Below, piece by piece: positions 19,165 to 28,688 of a stretch of 64,000 nt of DNA. The stretch lies in assembly GCF_004367585.1 (NCBI RefSeq), contig NZ_CP038015.1:2672001-2736000 (forward strand), written 5' to 3'. The translations under genes and the position numbers were made by a program. Every line of letters starts with the position of its first letter. Position 1 is the first letter of the stretch. Origin of the DNA: Paenisporosarcina antarctica. Lineage in GTDB: Bacteria > Bacillota > Bacilli > Bacillales_A > Planococcaceae. The notes under the pieces are model-generated. The model searched no databases. It saw only the letters and a program-made list of their open reading frames with translations, and was not told the DNA's origin.

Positions 19165-21009
19165 TCACCCAACAACATCCATCACTATTGAACTCTTAAC
19201 CTCAACATTCTTACGATTAGCTGTACCAACAAGCAACTCCTTCAATTCATCCCCAACAAGCCCTGGAATCGTCTCCAGCAAATAGACCAACTCTAAACTA
19301 GTAATCGGTGTAGCCTTCCCAACATAAATCTTCGGAAACACAACCTCACTCTGTCTCTCACTATCATTCATCAATTCCTCAAACAACTTCTCACCAGGAC
19401 GTATCCCAGTCTCTTTAATCTCAATCTCCCCATCCGAATAACCCGACAATCGAATCAAGTTCTTCGCAAGATCAACAATCTTAACAGGTTCTCCCATATC
19501 TAAAACAAAAACTTCTCCACCATTAGCTAAAGTCCCTGCCTGTATTACAAGCCTCGAAGCTTCAGGTATTGTCATGAAGTATCGAGTCATACGTGCGTCC
19601 GTTATCGTCACAGGTCCACCCTTAGCGATCTGTCTCTTAAATAAAGGCACAACACTCCCACGAGATCCCAACACATTACCAAAACGCACAGCTGCGAACT
19701 TCGTCTTACTATCTTTCGCCAAATTCTGCACAATCATCTCAGCAAAACGCTTAGTTGCACCCATAACGTTCGGTGGATTCACCGCTTTATCAGTAGAAAC
19801 CATTACAAAATTTGCTACACTGAATGTATCTGCAGCTTCCGCAACATTCTTCGTTCCAAAGATATTGTTCTTCACAGCTTCCATCGGATTAAACTCCATC
19901 AATGGCACATGCTTATGTGCTGCTGCATGGTAAATGACATCCGGTCGATAGTCTTCCACAATATCGAAAATCCTCGCTCGATCTTGCACATCCGCAATTA
20001 AGGGGATTAGGACCGTATCAGTTCCAAACACATTGCGCAGTTCTTGTTCTATTAAATAGATCGAGTTCTCACCATGTCCTAGTAACAATAACTGTTTTGG
20101 ATTAAATCTCATCACTTGTCGACAAATTTCCGAACCAATAGAACCACCCGCACCAGTAACTAATATCGTTTTACCGGTTATGTTCTCAGAAATGACTTTC
20201 ATATCGAGCTGCACTTCTTCACGACCGAGTAAATCCTCAATTTTCACATCACGGATATCATTGACGGATACTTTACCCGTCATTAAATCCTCCATACGCG
20301 GGATCATTTGAGTTCTTACGCCAGTGTCTACTGATATTTTAGCTAGTTTAGTAGATTCTTGTCTTGATAGGGACGGAATGGCTAACACAATATGTTCAAT
20401 CTTGAACTTTTTCACTAGTTCCGGAATGTTTTTAACTTTCCCTCTTACACGTAGCCCATAAATCTCCAACCCTTGCATTTGTGGATTGTCATCTACAAAC
20501 AAAACCGGATCAAGTTCTGCCGTTTCTTGGTTATTGACTAGCTGTCTTGCTACCATACTACCCGCTGCACCAGCACCTACGATTAAAGTCTTTTTCTTTT
20601 TACTCGTATTGGTCTTCATAAAGGTTTCTCTTAACAAACGCCAAGATAATCTCGAGCCACCAATCAGTAAAATATGAAGCATCCAGGTAATCATTAACGC
20701 TCGTATTAATACATCACCGCCGCGAAACGTATATTGAATAAATGCGACAAATAGAATTGAAAACGTCACGGCTTTAAATATACCCGATAATTCATTAATC
20801 GATGCATATTCCCACACTTTACGATACAACCCATAATAACTAGCTAACACATGATGTGCGACAAAGAGAGCAATTGAACTGGCAAGCAAAGTCCCACTAG
20901 ACAGTGGATTAACACCTGGATTCAGTAAAAAGTGCCCCAGAAAAATCGAAAATAGGACGATACACGAATCTATGAATACTAACATCGACACTCTTTTCCT
21001 TATGGTCAT
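19165..21009 (-). CDS. Membrane UDP-GlcNAc 4,6-dehydratase (EpsC/CapD/PglF family)
   Basis: This 614-aa enzyme has four to five membrane segments in the first 120 residues, a first Rossmann region (LIVGAGAAGSMVARQL), and a second SDR domain with VTGAGGSIGSEICRQVM, HAAAHKHVPLMEFNPMEAVK and the catalytic STDKAVNPPNVMGATKR. It converts UDP-GlcNAc to the 4-keto-6-deoxy sugar used by the DegT aminotransferase. The full length and catalytic set are intact. A 134-nt gap separates it from the phosphatase gene upstream. Confidence 0.92.
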   Translation of the reverse strand: MTIRKRVSMLVFIDSCIVLFSIFLGHFLLNPGVNPLSSGTLLASSIALFVAHHVLASYYGLYRKVWEYASINELSGIFKAVTFSILFVAFIQYTFRGGDVLIRALMITWMLHILLIGGSRLSWRLLRETFMKTNTSKKKKTLIVGAGAAGSMVARQLVNNQETAELDPVLFVDDNPQMQGLEIYGLRVRGKVKNIPELVKKFKIEHIVLAIPSLSRQESTKLAKISVDTGVRTQMIPRMEDLMTGKVSVNDIRDVKIEDLLGREEVQLDMKVISENITGKTILVTGAGGSIGSEICRQVMRFNPKQLLLLGHGENSIYLIEQELRNVFGTDTVLIPLIADVQDRARIFDIVEDYRPDVIYHAAAHKHVPLMEFNPMEAVKNNIFGTKNVAEAADTFSVANFVMVSTDKAVNPPNVMGATKRFAEMIVQNLAKDSKTKFAAVRFGNVLGSRGSVVPLFKRQIAKGGPVTITDARMTRYFMTIPEASRLVIQAGTLANGGEVFVLDMGEPVKIVDLAKNLIRLSGYSDGEIEIKETGIRPGEKLFEELMNDSERQSEVVFPKIYVGKATPITSLELVYLLETIPGLVGDELKELLVGTANRKNVEVKSSIVMDVVG

Positions 21010-21143
21010 TCCATCATTCCCTTACATGATTACTAAATTTAATTCATATATAGTTTATAGAGGTAATTATACCCGACTAGTCAACAGGAAATTTGTCGAA
21101 TCTTGTCAAATTCTTAAGTTTTACAAAGAATTAACATGACAAA

Positions 21144-21911
21144 TTAAAATACTTTCCACCATTTCTCTTTACCTATTTCTTCAGGTTCCAATAATATCAT
21201 TTCTGTATTCGTTAATATACGAGCATTATTTTCCAGTAAAATATCTACATACTCATGTTTTTTCAATTTATCCAAGTAATCTAACCCTTTATTAAACAGC
21301 GACGGTCGAGTCGACATATTATGAACGTCTGACCCATACACATGGACCAAATGGGCATCGACTAATTGCACAGCTGTTCGTTGAATGGTTTTACCAAAAT
21401 GGCCAGATAAACTTCCTGCTGTTACTTGAGCTAACGCCCCATGTTGTACAAGCTTCGCTAAGCGACTCGGTTTTTCGACAATGGCGCGATTACGTTCAGG
21501 ATGAGCAATGATTGGAATTTTATTTTGATTTAACATTTGTTGAATAATATGTGTCGTAAACGACGGAATCCCCTGGGACGGTAACTCGATTAACACATAC
21601 TTCGAGTTTGCAAGACCGAGCGCCTCTCCACTCAACAGATTAGCAGGCGTTTGATCACTGACTCGTATTTCTTGCCCCGTAAAAATGGTAATCGGAATGC
21701 CTCGTTTCATGCATTCACTATTTAATTCCTTTACTTGTTTATTGATTTCATTAAATGATGTATGGAATTGCGGATGATAGGCATGTGAAGTCGCAATAAT
21801 ATTAGTGACTCCTTCTTTTACTGCTTCCTCCAAAAGTTCTATTGATTCTACCTTCGTTTCAGGTCCATCGTCCACCCTAGATAATATATGACTGTGCATA
21901 TCAATAATCAT
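21144..21911 (-). CDS. CpsB/CapC-type manganese tyrosine phosphatase (YwqE-like)
   Basis: This PHP-domain phosphatase of 255 aa reverses autophosphorylation of the capsule tyrosine kinase. The metal ligands appear as MIDMHSHIL-like MIIDMHSHILSRVDDGP, ATSHAYHP, TGQEIRV, IIAHPERNRAI and VYGSDVHN. It lies directly after the kinase and chain-length genes, the usual regulatory trio of Gram-positive capsule loci. A hairpin at 21947-21977 lies between it and the kinase gene and may reduce transcription of everything downstream. Confidence 0.93.
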   Translation of the reverse strand: MIIDMHSHILSRVDDGPETKVESIELLEEAVKEGVTNIIATSHAYHPQFHTSFNEINKQVKELNSECMKRGIPITIFTGQEIRVSDQTPANLLSGEALGLANSKYVLIELPSQGIPSFTTHIIQQMLNQNKIPIIAHPERNRAIVEKPSRLAKLVQHGALAQVTAGSLSGHFGKTIQRTAVQLVDAHLVHVYGSDVHNMSTRPSLFNKGLDYLDKLKKHEYVDILLENNARILTNTEMILLEPEEIGKEKWWKVF

Positions 21912-21946
21912 GTAGCCCCTCTGTCCTATGTGGATTTAAAATGACA

Positions 21947-21977
21947 AAAGAGCAAAGGGGACTTCCCTTTACTCTTT
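21947..21977 (-). terminator. Intra-operon hairpin overlapping kinase stop
   Basis: On the minus strand AAAGAGTAAAGGG pairs with CCCTTTGCTCTTT across a short loop and runs into TTTTGTCATTTT. The 5' arm contains the kinase stop codon. It may be a leaky terminator or attenuator that sets the ratio of regulatory to biosynthetic genes. Confidence 0.5.
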
Positions 21978-22667
21978 CGTCCCATAATATTGGTAATAAT
22001 CATGGTCTTTGCTTAATTCAAAGTTATTTATAACAACGCCTATAATATGTGCTTTTGCACTTACCAGCAATTCTTTTGCTTTTACCGCATTATCTTTATT
22101 GGTCTCTTTTGAACTGATTACGAAAATGGTCCCATCACATTTATTGCTCAGTACTTGTGCGTCCGTCACCGATAACGTAGGCGGTGCATCAAAGACGATC
22201 ATGTCATAGCTTTTTTTGAGTTGTTCGATCAGTATATCCATCTGATTAGATGTTAATAATTCAGCTGGATTTGGTGGAATTGGCCCAGACGTAATAATCT
22301 GAAGTCCTTCAATGCCCGTTTCTTTTACTGTTTCATCAAACGAACTTTGTCGAGTTAGTAAATTCGATAAACCCAATGTGTTCGTTACATGGAATGTATA
22401 ATGCGATGTCGGCTTCCTCATATCGGCATCTACTAACAATACCCGTTTTCCTTCTTGCGCAAACGCCACGGCCAAGTTCGAAGCCGTCGTCGACTTACCT
22501 TCTCCAGGTGCAGCTGATGTTACCATCACACTTTGTAATTCCCCTTTAGGCATGGAAAAGTTTATGTTCGTTCGTAATGTTCGGTATTGTTCGGAAACAA
22601 AAGATTTAGGATTAGAGCGTATGATGAGTTTACGTGCTACTTGTTGTAATATTTTTTTCTTCGCCAT
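21969..22667 (-). CDS. Capsule tyrosine kinase (BY-kinase; CapB/YwqD-like)
   Basis: This cytoplasmic BY-kinase of 232 aa autophosphorylates a C-terminal tyrosine cluster, here DHDYYQYYGTKE. Walker A is APGEGKSTTASNL, Walker A' is VLLVDADMRKP and Walker B is MIVFDAPP. It needs the separate membrane activator encoded next to it (22671-23396) and is reset by the phosphatase that follows. The complex controls polymer length and export. The ATG has GAGGGG upstream. Confidence 0.94.
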   Translation of the reverse strand: MAKKKILQQVARKLIIRSNPKSFVSEQYRTLRTNINFSMPKGELQSVMVTSAAPGEGKSTTASNLAVAFAQEGKRVLLVDADMRKPTSHYTFHVTNTLGLSNLLTRQSSFDETVKETGIEGLQIITSGPIPPNPAELLTSNQMDILIEQLKKSYDMIVFDAPPTLSVTDAQVLSNKCDGTIFVISSKETNKDNAVKAKELLVSAKAHIIGVVINNFELSKDHDYYQYYGTKE

Positions 22668-22670
22668 GCT

Positions 22671-23396
22671 TTAACCCCTCTTCCGTCTTTGAACCATGGT
22701 TTGTTCGGTTGTGACCATTTCACTATCTGGAATTGAGCTGATTAAGCCGAGTATCGGTAGCCCTAATGAATCTTCTACATCTTGTTCGGATTTAATCGAA
22801 GTATCCAAGTATTCTAATAAGAACGCAATCCCTACGCCTAGCATTAACCCGACTACTGCTGCGATCGCCATATTTAATGGTGGATTCGGATTAACTGGTG
22901 ATGGATTGTCCGGTAATTTAGCAGCTGCTAAAATGTTGACATTGTCGACATTCATTAACGGCTTTATATCTTCTTGGAAAACAGAAGCTACTGTGTTTGC
23001 AATATCTACTGCGAGTTTTGGACTTTGATTTTGCACTGTAATATTAACTACTTGTGAGTTTTGTTCACTATTTACTGTAATTTGCCCATTAAGTGCACCA
23101 GCTGATGGTAAATCTAATTCTTCAGCCACTTTATCTAAAATGGCAGAACTTTTAATAATGACATTGTATGTATTAATTAACTGAAGATCGGTTTGAATAG
23201 CTTGTGGATTTAATACAGTTGAATCCACTTTTTCTTGGTTGATTAATATTTGAGTAGATGCTTGGTAGATGGGGGTTATAAAAACATAACTGATGACCCC
23301 ACTGACCGTAATTGCGAGTACTGTTAAAATCGTAATTAATGCCATTCTTTTACGCAAAGTTTTAAATAAATCTTGTAAACTAATTGTTTCTTCCAT
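22671..23396 (-). CDS. Wzz/CapA-type chain-length regulator and kinase activator (YwqC-like)
   Basis: This 241-aa membrane protein has two transmembrane helices, near residues 18-40 (MALITILTVLAITVSGVISY) and about 178-200 (LNMAIAAVVGLMLGVGIAFL), flanking an extracellular domain with IYQASTQILINQE. The cytoplasmic tail after helix 2 activates the BY-kinase. NPNPPLNMA just before helix 2 is the proline-rich Wzz motif. It is the first gene of the minus-strand polysaccharide operon, with a candidate promoter at 23442-23469. Confidence 0.93.
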   Translation of the reverse strand: MEETISLQDLFKTLRKRMALITILTVLAITVSGVISYVFITPIYQASTQILINQEKVDSTVLNPQAIQTDLQLINTYNVIIKSSAILDKVAEELDLPSAGALNGQITVNSEQNSQVVNITVQNQSPKLAVDIANTVASVFQEDIKPLMNVDNVNILAAAKLPDNPSPVNPNPPLNMAIAAVVGLMLGVGIAFLLEYLDTSIKSEQDVEDSLGLPILGLISSIPDSEMVTTEQTMVQRRKRG

Positions 23397-23441
23397 TCGA
23401 TGATTAGCTCCCTTTATACACAGTTATCGACAATATTTTAA

Positions 23442-23469
23442 AGTATATCATAATTTATTTCCAATTGAA
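23442..23469 (-). promoter_or_regulatory. Candidate sigma-A promoter of polysaccharide operon
   Basis: On the minus strand TTCAAT and TATACT are separated by 16 nt, about 45 nt upstream of the chain-length gene. The intergenic region 23397-23556 is divergent and must also hold the promoter for the plus-strand SGNH/LCP genes. Confidence 0.45.
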
Positions 23470-23556
23470 GTCTCTTTTACAAATATAGGTGCTAATTTAA
23501 TGTAAATTATGCTATTGTAAAGAAATCAATGAGTAGTTAAATAGAAGGAGATGCAT

Positions 23557-24399
23557 ATGAATAAAACGACAATCTTAACAGGTATCGTCATCGTTGGTTG
23601 TATTGCGACACTAATCTTCAGTTATTTGGTTTATGAATCACGAATTGAAGATGTCTCAAGTCAAACGACGAATGCACCTGAAAAAACAACTAAACAGCAA
23701 GAAACATCATCTAGTGACAAAGAAAAACCTGCAAAAGATAGCGAAGAAGTACAAGAAGTAGATTCACTTTCTAAACAACAAATTACTTCTTTAACAGCGA
23801 ATATGTCTGATGATGTTAGTGAAGTGGTCACATCCCGCTTAGAAACAGAAGAAAAAATTCAATTATTAGTGATTGGTTCTTCTTCTATTGAACAAGGATC
23901 TCCTGGTTACGGCGAACTTCTTTCTACTAATTTAACACAAGCTTATGGCGATTGGATCGAAACGACCACACTTTCTTATGATAAAACAACCGCTAGCTTA
24001 GTAGATGATCTCGATGGGATTTTGATTGACTGGTCTCAAGACTATGATGTTGTTTTGTTAGAAGGAATGAACTTATCTAATAATGGTGAAGTCGTTGTAG
24101 AAGAAGCAATTGGACATATTGAGACCATTAACAAAAAGATGCAACAATCTGTCTCAGATTCCGTCTTAGTCGTGCACCCTTCTCAACCATTAGCAAGTGC
24201 CACCCATTACCCAACTCAAGTAGATTCATTTAAATCGTATTTAACAAGTCGCGAATTTACGTACATCGATCACTGGTCGGAGTGGCCTGTCGGAAACGAA
24301 GATGAAATGAATACATATTTAACCGAAGATAGCATACCGAATGTTAAGGGTGCAGCACTATGGGCATCCGCCCTTTCTACATTCTTCACAGGAAAATAA
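23557..24399 (+). CDS. Membrane-anchored SGNH/GDSL-hydrolase-like protein
   Basis: This 281-aa protein has one N-terminal membrane helix (TILTGIVIVGCIATLIFSYL), then a polar low-complexity linker rich in Thr, Lys and Glu. The outer domain includes LLVIGSSSIEQGSPGYGELL, VVLLEGMNLSNNGEV and a C-terminal TYIDHWSEWP, resembling an SGNH-fold esterase or acyltransferase, though the exact catalytic set is uncertain. ATG 23557 is chosen since AGAAGGAG sits 6 nt upstream. It is followed 16 nt later by the LCP ligase gene and is divergent from the polysaccharide operon, so a role in modifying or attaching the polymer outside the cell is likely. Confidence 0.65.
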   Translation: MNKTTILTGIVIVGCIATLIFSYLVYESRIEDVSSQTTNAPEKTTKQQETSSSDKEKPAKDSEEVQEVDSLSKQQITSLTANMSDDVSEVVTSRLETEEKIQLLVIGSSSIEQGSPGYGELLSTNLTQAYGDWIETTTLSYDKTTASLVDDLDGILIDWSQDYDVVLLEGMNLSNNGEVVVEEAIGHIETINKKMQQSVSDSVLVVHPSQPLASATHYPTQVDSFKSYLTSREFTYIDHWSEWPVGNEDEMNTYLTEDSIPNVKGAALWASALSTFFTGK

Positions 24400-24415
24400 T
24401 GATGGAGGAAACAAC

Positions 24416-25351
24416 ATGAAACGATCTGATGTACAAAAGAAAAAGAAAAAATGGCCTTGGGTAGTAGGGATCTTAGCAGTCCTTCTGTTAATAGGCGGCG
24501 CTTATTTAGTAAGTGTCTACATGAGCTTCACCTCTACATTAAAAGATATTAACAGTCCCATCGAGCGCGAAGTATCAGATATGCGTGTAGACGAAATTAA
24601 TTTAGATAAAAAACAGCCATTCTCAGTTTTAATGCTTGGTGTTGATGAACGCGAAGGTGACGCTGGACGTTCTGATACGATTATCGTCATGACGGTTAAC
24701 CCAACTGACAAATCTACTAAGATGGTCAGCATCCCACGTGATACGTATACAGAAATAGTCGGCAAAGGCACTAAAGATAAAATTAATCATGCGTATGCTT
24801 TTGGTGGCATTGAAATGTCGATGGCCACTATAGAGAACTTACTTGATATTCCAATCGACTATATTGTGCAAGTGAATATGGAAGGTTTTGAAGATCTTGT
24901 CGATGCGGTTGGCGGAGTGAACGTTAACAATACACTTGATTTTTCTGTCGCTCCGTATCAATATCCCGTTGGTAACCTTACTTTAGATGGTGAAGAAGCT
25001 TTATCGTATGTTCGTATGCGTTACGATGATCCAGGTGGTGACTTCGGTCGTCAAGATCGCCAAAAACAAGTCATCCAAGGTATTATGAAAGAAGGCGCCT
25101 CGGTTAAAAGTTTGTTGAACTATCGCAGTATTTTCAATGCGTTAGGAGCTAACGTACAAACGAATATGACGTTTGATGAAATGGTCGATGTTCAAAAGAA
25201 TTACCGCGATGCTGTAGGTAAAGTCGATCAACTGTACTTTGAAAAAGGCACAGGCGGCAAACTAAGCGACGGCGTGTGGTATTACAATATGAACGAACCT
25301 GAGCTTGCTGAAGTACAAGGCTTGTTGAAAGAGCATTTGGAGATGAACTAG
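24416..25351 (+). CDS. LytR-CpsA-Psr (LCP) family wall polymer ligase
   Basis: This membrane-anchored phosphotransferase attaches undecaprenyl-linked glycopolymers to peptidoglycan. The 311-aa protein has a basic N-terminus (KKKKKW), one transmembrane helix (VVGILAVLLLIGGAYLVSVY) and the LCP domain: VLMLGVDEREGDAGRSDTI, VSIPRDTYTEI, KINHAYAFGG, DAVGGVNV and YVRMRYDDPGGDFGRQDRQ. The conserved aspartate and arginine residues are present. ATG 24416 has GGAGG 7 nt upstream. Its position beside the capsule genes suggests it anchors this polysaccharide. Confidence 0.93.
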   Translation: MKRSDVQKKKKKWPWVVGILAVLLLIGGAYLVSVYMSFTSTLKDINSPIEREVSDMRVDEINLDKKQPFSVLMLGVDEREGDAGRSDTIIVMTVNPTDKSTKMVSIPRDTYTEIVGKGTKDKINHAYAFGGIEMSMATIENLLDIPIDYIVQVNMEGFEDLVDAVGGVNVNNTLDFSVAPYQYPVGNLTLDGEEALSYVRMRYDDPGGDFGRQDRQKQVIQGIMKEGASVKSLLNYRSIFNALGANVQTNMTFDEMVDVQKNYRDAVGKVDQLYFEKGTGGKLSDGVWYYNMNEPELAEVQGLLKEHLEMN

Positions 25352-25362
25352 ATTAGATTGAG

Positions 25363-25395
25363 ATCCCATCCACTTTGTTGCGGATGGGGTTTTTG
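25363..25395 (+). terminator. Rho-independent terminator after LCP gene
   Basis: CCCATCC and GGATGGG form a stem around ACTTTGTTGC, followed by GTTTTTG, 12 nt after the stop codon. Confidence 0.85.
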
Positions 25396-25451
25396 TTTTC
25401 ACTCTCTCTTTAAAGAGAGTAAAGACCAAGACAAACATACTGTATCGACCT

Positions 25452-25694
25452 GGGTTTCCGGCTCGTTAGGGACGGCACATTCGCTGCAGGATAACCTAGA
25501 GATTAAAATGAATGGTGATGTGACGTTGTCACATCACCATTCTTCTTTTTTAGAGGCAATCTTGCGGCGGGTGTGCGTCCTTCACTCGCCTCCAACCTAG
25601 ACATGCAGTATGTTTTGGGTTTGGTTTACGAGAGAATCGACACTTACTGCCTAGAAAATAATGTGCCGAAGATACAATTTCGGCTCATTTCTGC
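25452..25694 (+). repeat. Family A repeat A2 (complete)
   Basis: Complete plus-orientation copy: left box GGTTTCCGGCTCG to ATAACCTA, hairpin 1 at 25510-25542 (arms GAATGGTGATGTGA / TCACATCACCATTC) with a T-run, middle box GGCGGGT..ACTCGCC, and hairpin 2 at 25663-25686 (GCCGAA / TTCGGC). Confidence 0.9.
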
Positions 25695-25799
25695 TAAATT
25701 TAAAGTATCTCCAATTCCACAAACATAAAAAAAGGATTTCACACACTGTATAGTTTGCATAAATCCCAGCTGGAATCTTTACAAAAAGAAAAAATAAAC

Positions 25800-25985
25800 G
25801 GCGGCAGACGTAGACACAAATGTTTTTTATTTGTGGCTGCGCCTGATCCCATCGAGGTAGTTATTTATAGGAGTAGCCAGCCAATCGCTAAAAGAACACT
25901 TCTATCCGATGCAGAGACATAATTGCCCCTCAAATTGTGACTCGCATCTGGGATGAAACTCTTGAGGAACACCCCACTCTCACGG
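25800..25985 (+). repeat. Repeat module F (tail of A2)
   Basis: Text around GGAGTAGCCAGCC, CCGATGCAGAGACA and ATTGCCCCTCAAATTGTG recurs at about 31850-32010 and inverted at about 34985-35105. It contains GATGCAG..GCATC inverted words. It extends almost to the ribosome site of the P-type ATPase. Confidence 0.65.
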
Positions 25986-26021
25986 TATTCATTAAAGTAA
26001 AAGTTGAAAGGAGACACCCAA

Positions 26022-28628
26022 ATGAAAGATGTTTTCAGAAAAACATCCGCAGAAGTCTTATCGGCTTTGGATGTGACAGAAACAGGATTGACGACAGATG
26101 ATGTTCAAAAAAGACGTGAGCAATATGGTTATAACGAGTTGGACGAAATCAAACGAAAGACTGCTGTACAAGTGTTTTTTGAGCAACTTAAAGACTTTTT
26201 GGTTATCATTTTACTTGCTGCAGCACTTATTTCTGCTTTTTTAGGTGAAATTGAAAATACGATTGTCATCATGATCGTCGTGATCTTGAATGCTATTCTT
26301 GGAACGGTTCAGCATGTAAAGGCGGAGCAAAGTTTAAACAGCTTAAAGGCTCTTTCCTCCCCGTCGGCTAAAGTATTGCGCAACGGGACAAAAGAGGAAG
26401 TCCCTTCAAGGGAAATTGTTGTAGGCGATATTCTCTATCTTGATCCAGGTGATCTGGTCAGTGCCGATGGAAGACTGCTTGAAAATTATAGCCTGCAGAT
26501 CAATGAAAGCTCATTAACAGGTGAATCACTTAGTTCCTTAAAAGACATCGAGCCAATAAATGAAGACGATGTGTCCATTGGCGATAAAAAGAATATGGTC
26601 TTCTCGGGAAGCTTCGTTACATATGGCAGAGGCGTCGTCGTCGTAACCAACACAGGCATGAAAACTGAGATTGGCAAGATTGCCAATTTGCTGGAATCGG
26701 CAATAGAGAAAAAGACACCACTTCAAGCAAGTCTTGATAAATTCGGAAAATATTTAGCGCTCATCATTATTGTGATTGCCGTGTTAATATTTACGGTCGA
26801 TTTAGTCAGAGGAAACGATGTCGTTGATTCGTTTATGTTTGCAGTAGCACTTGCCGTCGCAGCCATACCGGAAGCCTTAAGCTCCATTGTTACGATTGTG
26901 TTGGCTTTTGGTACTCAAAAGATGGCCAAGGAAAATGCCATCGTACGAAAACTTCATGCGGTTGAAAGCCTGGGGGGCATTTCGGTCATTTGTTCAGATA
27001 AGACCGGAACCCTTACCCAAAATAAGATGACTGTCCAGCATATTTATGTGGATCAAAAGGTCGTTGAGCATGACCAACTGGACCTTGATAAGGATTTAGA
27101 GAATCGAATCCTATTAATGTCTCTTTTATGTAATGATTCCGAAACCGTCGATAACAAGGCTATTGGCGATCCGACTGAGCTAGCCCTTGTTAACTTCGCT
27201 GAAGCCTATAACATTGATGAACTGGTTATTCGAGACAAGTATCCACGAGTTGAGGAGCTGCCATTTAGTTCTGACCGCAAACTGATGACAACGGTCAATA
27301 CCTATGAAGGCAAAAACTATATGGTCACGAAAGGCGCACTTGACGTCTTACTGGATAGATTAGCCAAGATTGAAACGTCTGAAGGAGTGTTGGCCTTTAC
27401 AGACAGTACGAAACAACAAATCGAACAGGTCAATAAAGACTTCTCCATGAATGGTCTCAGAGTACTTGGATTTGCCTATAAGGAAATTGCTGAAGGCCAA
27501 GCGATTGATTTTGAAGATGAAAACGACTTAACCTTTATCGGGTTGATTTCAATGATGGATCCGCCACGAGATGAATCTGCTCATGCAGTCGCAGCTTGTA
27601 TAGACGCAGGCATTAAACCGGTCATGATTACTGGCGATCATAAAATTACCGCTTCCGCCATTGCCAAAAAGATTGGAATACTCAAGCATGAATCAGAAGC
27701 AGTAGAAGGCTTTGACATCGAAAAGTGGAGTGATGAAGAACTCCAGGAAAAAGTGGCCGATATTTCCGTCTACGCCAGAGTATCTCCTGAGCATAAAATA
27801 CGAATTGTCAGAGCCTGGCAGGAAAAAGGAAATGTGGTGGCGATGACTGGGGATGGTGTCAATGATGGGCCAGCTTTGAAACAAGCTGATGTCGGGGTTG
27901 CCATGGGCATTACCGGCACAGAAGTAGCCAAAGAAGCATCTGCCATCGTGTTGACCGACGATAACTTCTCGACCATCGTCAAAGCCATATCAAACGGTCG
28001 TAGTATCTACGCCAATATCCAAAATTCGATCAAGTTTTTATTAGCCGGAAATACAGGTGGCGTTGTCGCCGTCCTTTATGCGTCCATATTAGCTATGCCC
28101 GTGCCATTTGCAGCTGTACATCTGTTATTCATTAACTTGTTAACCGATAGTTTGCCAGCAATTGCCGTTGGACTCGAGCCACATAATAAAGACATCATGA
28201 AGGAAAAACCAAGGGATAACGATACGCCATTATTGAACAAAAGATTTGCTGTGCAAGTCCTGTCAGAAGGTCTGGTCATCGCCATCGCCACCTTGGTTTC
28301 CTACCATATAGGCTTATCAACAGGCGACAACATGATAGCCGCTACCATGGCGTTCGCGACCTTATGTTTAGCGAGGCTGTTCCATGGATTTAATGCAAGA
28401 AGCAGTCAGTCGTTATTTAGAATCGGGCTATTCACAAATAAATACCTATGGTTTGCTGTTATTCTCGGTGTAGCCTTATTGCACATCGTACTCCTGACAC
28501 CAGCACTTCAAGGAATATTTAAAGTTGCCCCACTTAACGCAGCACAATTCGGCACCATCTACATGATGGCATTAATGCCACTTGTAGTGATTCAACTTTA
28601 TAAAGTGCTGTTTGTTAAAAAAGTATAG
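26022..28628 (+). CDS. Ca2+-transporting P-type ATPase (LMCA1/PMR1-like)
   Basis: This 868-aa P2-type ATPase pumps cations, probably Ca2+, out of the cell. Motifs in order are the N-terminal cation ATPase domain, LTGES in the actuator, PEALSSIVTIVLA in helix M4 (the Listeria LMCA1-like version), the phosphorylated aspartate at about residue 326 in SDKTGTLTQNKM, KGALDVLL, MDPPRDE, MITGDH, MTGDGVNDGPALK and the C-terminal membrane helices. ATG 26022 is chosen since AAAGGAG sits 8 nt upstream; the in-frame TTG 26004 overlaps it. The gene looks somewhat GC-richer than the capsule genes and is bracketed by direct family A copies A2 and A3. Confidence 0.92.
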   Translation: MKDVFRKTSAEVLSALDVTETGLTTDDVQKRREQYGYNELDEIKRKTAVQVFFEQLKDFLVIILLAAALISAFLGEIENTIVIMIVVILNAILGTVQHVKAEQSLNSLKALSSPSAKVLRNGTKEEVPSREIVVGDILYLDPGDLVSADGRLLENYSLQINESSLTGESLSSLKDIEPINEDDVSIGDKKNMVFSGSFVTYGRGVVVVTNTGMKTEIGKIANLLESAIEKKTPLQASLDKFGKYLALIIIVIAVLIFTVDLVRGNDVVDSFMFAVALAVAAIPEALSSIVTIVLAFGTQKMAKENAIVRKLHAVESLGGISVICSDKTGTLTQNKMTVQHIYVDQKVVEHDQLDLDKDLENRILLMSLLCNDSETVDNKAIGDPTELALVNFAEAYNIDELVIRDKYPRVEELPFSSDRKLMTTVNTYEGKNYMVTKGALDVLLDRLAKIETSEGVLAFTDSTKQQIEQVNKDFSMNGLRVLGFAYKEIAEGQAIDFEDENDLTFIGLISMMDPPRDESAHAVAACIDAGIKPVMITGDHKITASAIAKKIGILKHESEAVEGFDIEKWSDEELQEKVADISVYARVSPEHKIRIVRAWQEKGNVVAMTGDGVNDGPALKQADVGVAMGITGTEVAKEASAIVLTDDNFSTIVKAISNGRSIYANIQNSIKFLLAGNTGGVVAVLYASILAMPVPFAAVHLLFINLLTDSLPAIAVGLEPHNKDIMKEKPRDNDTPLLNKRFAVQVLSEGLVIAIATLVSYHIGLSTGDNMIAATMAFATLCLARLFHGFNARSSQSLFRIGLFTNKYLWFAVILGVALLHIVLLTPALQGIFKVAPLNAAQFGTIYMMALMPLVVIQLYKVLFVKKV

Positions 28629-28688
28629 TGAGTTAGAGAATGCTGCTACACAGTCACAACAAGACCATGGATGCATACTGTGACGACC

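Noticed and set aside
25358..25600. Short ORFs running through family A copies (about 60-110 codons at many sites)
   Set aside because: They occur in different frames and both orientations, lack ribosome sites, and differ wherever the hairpins covary; they are by-products of repeat sequence.
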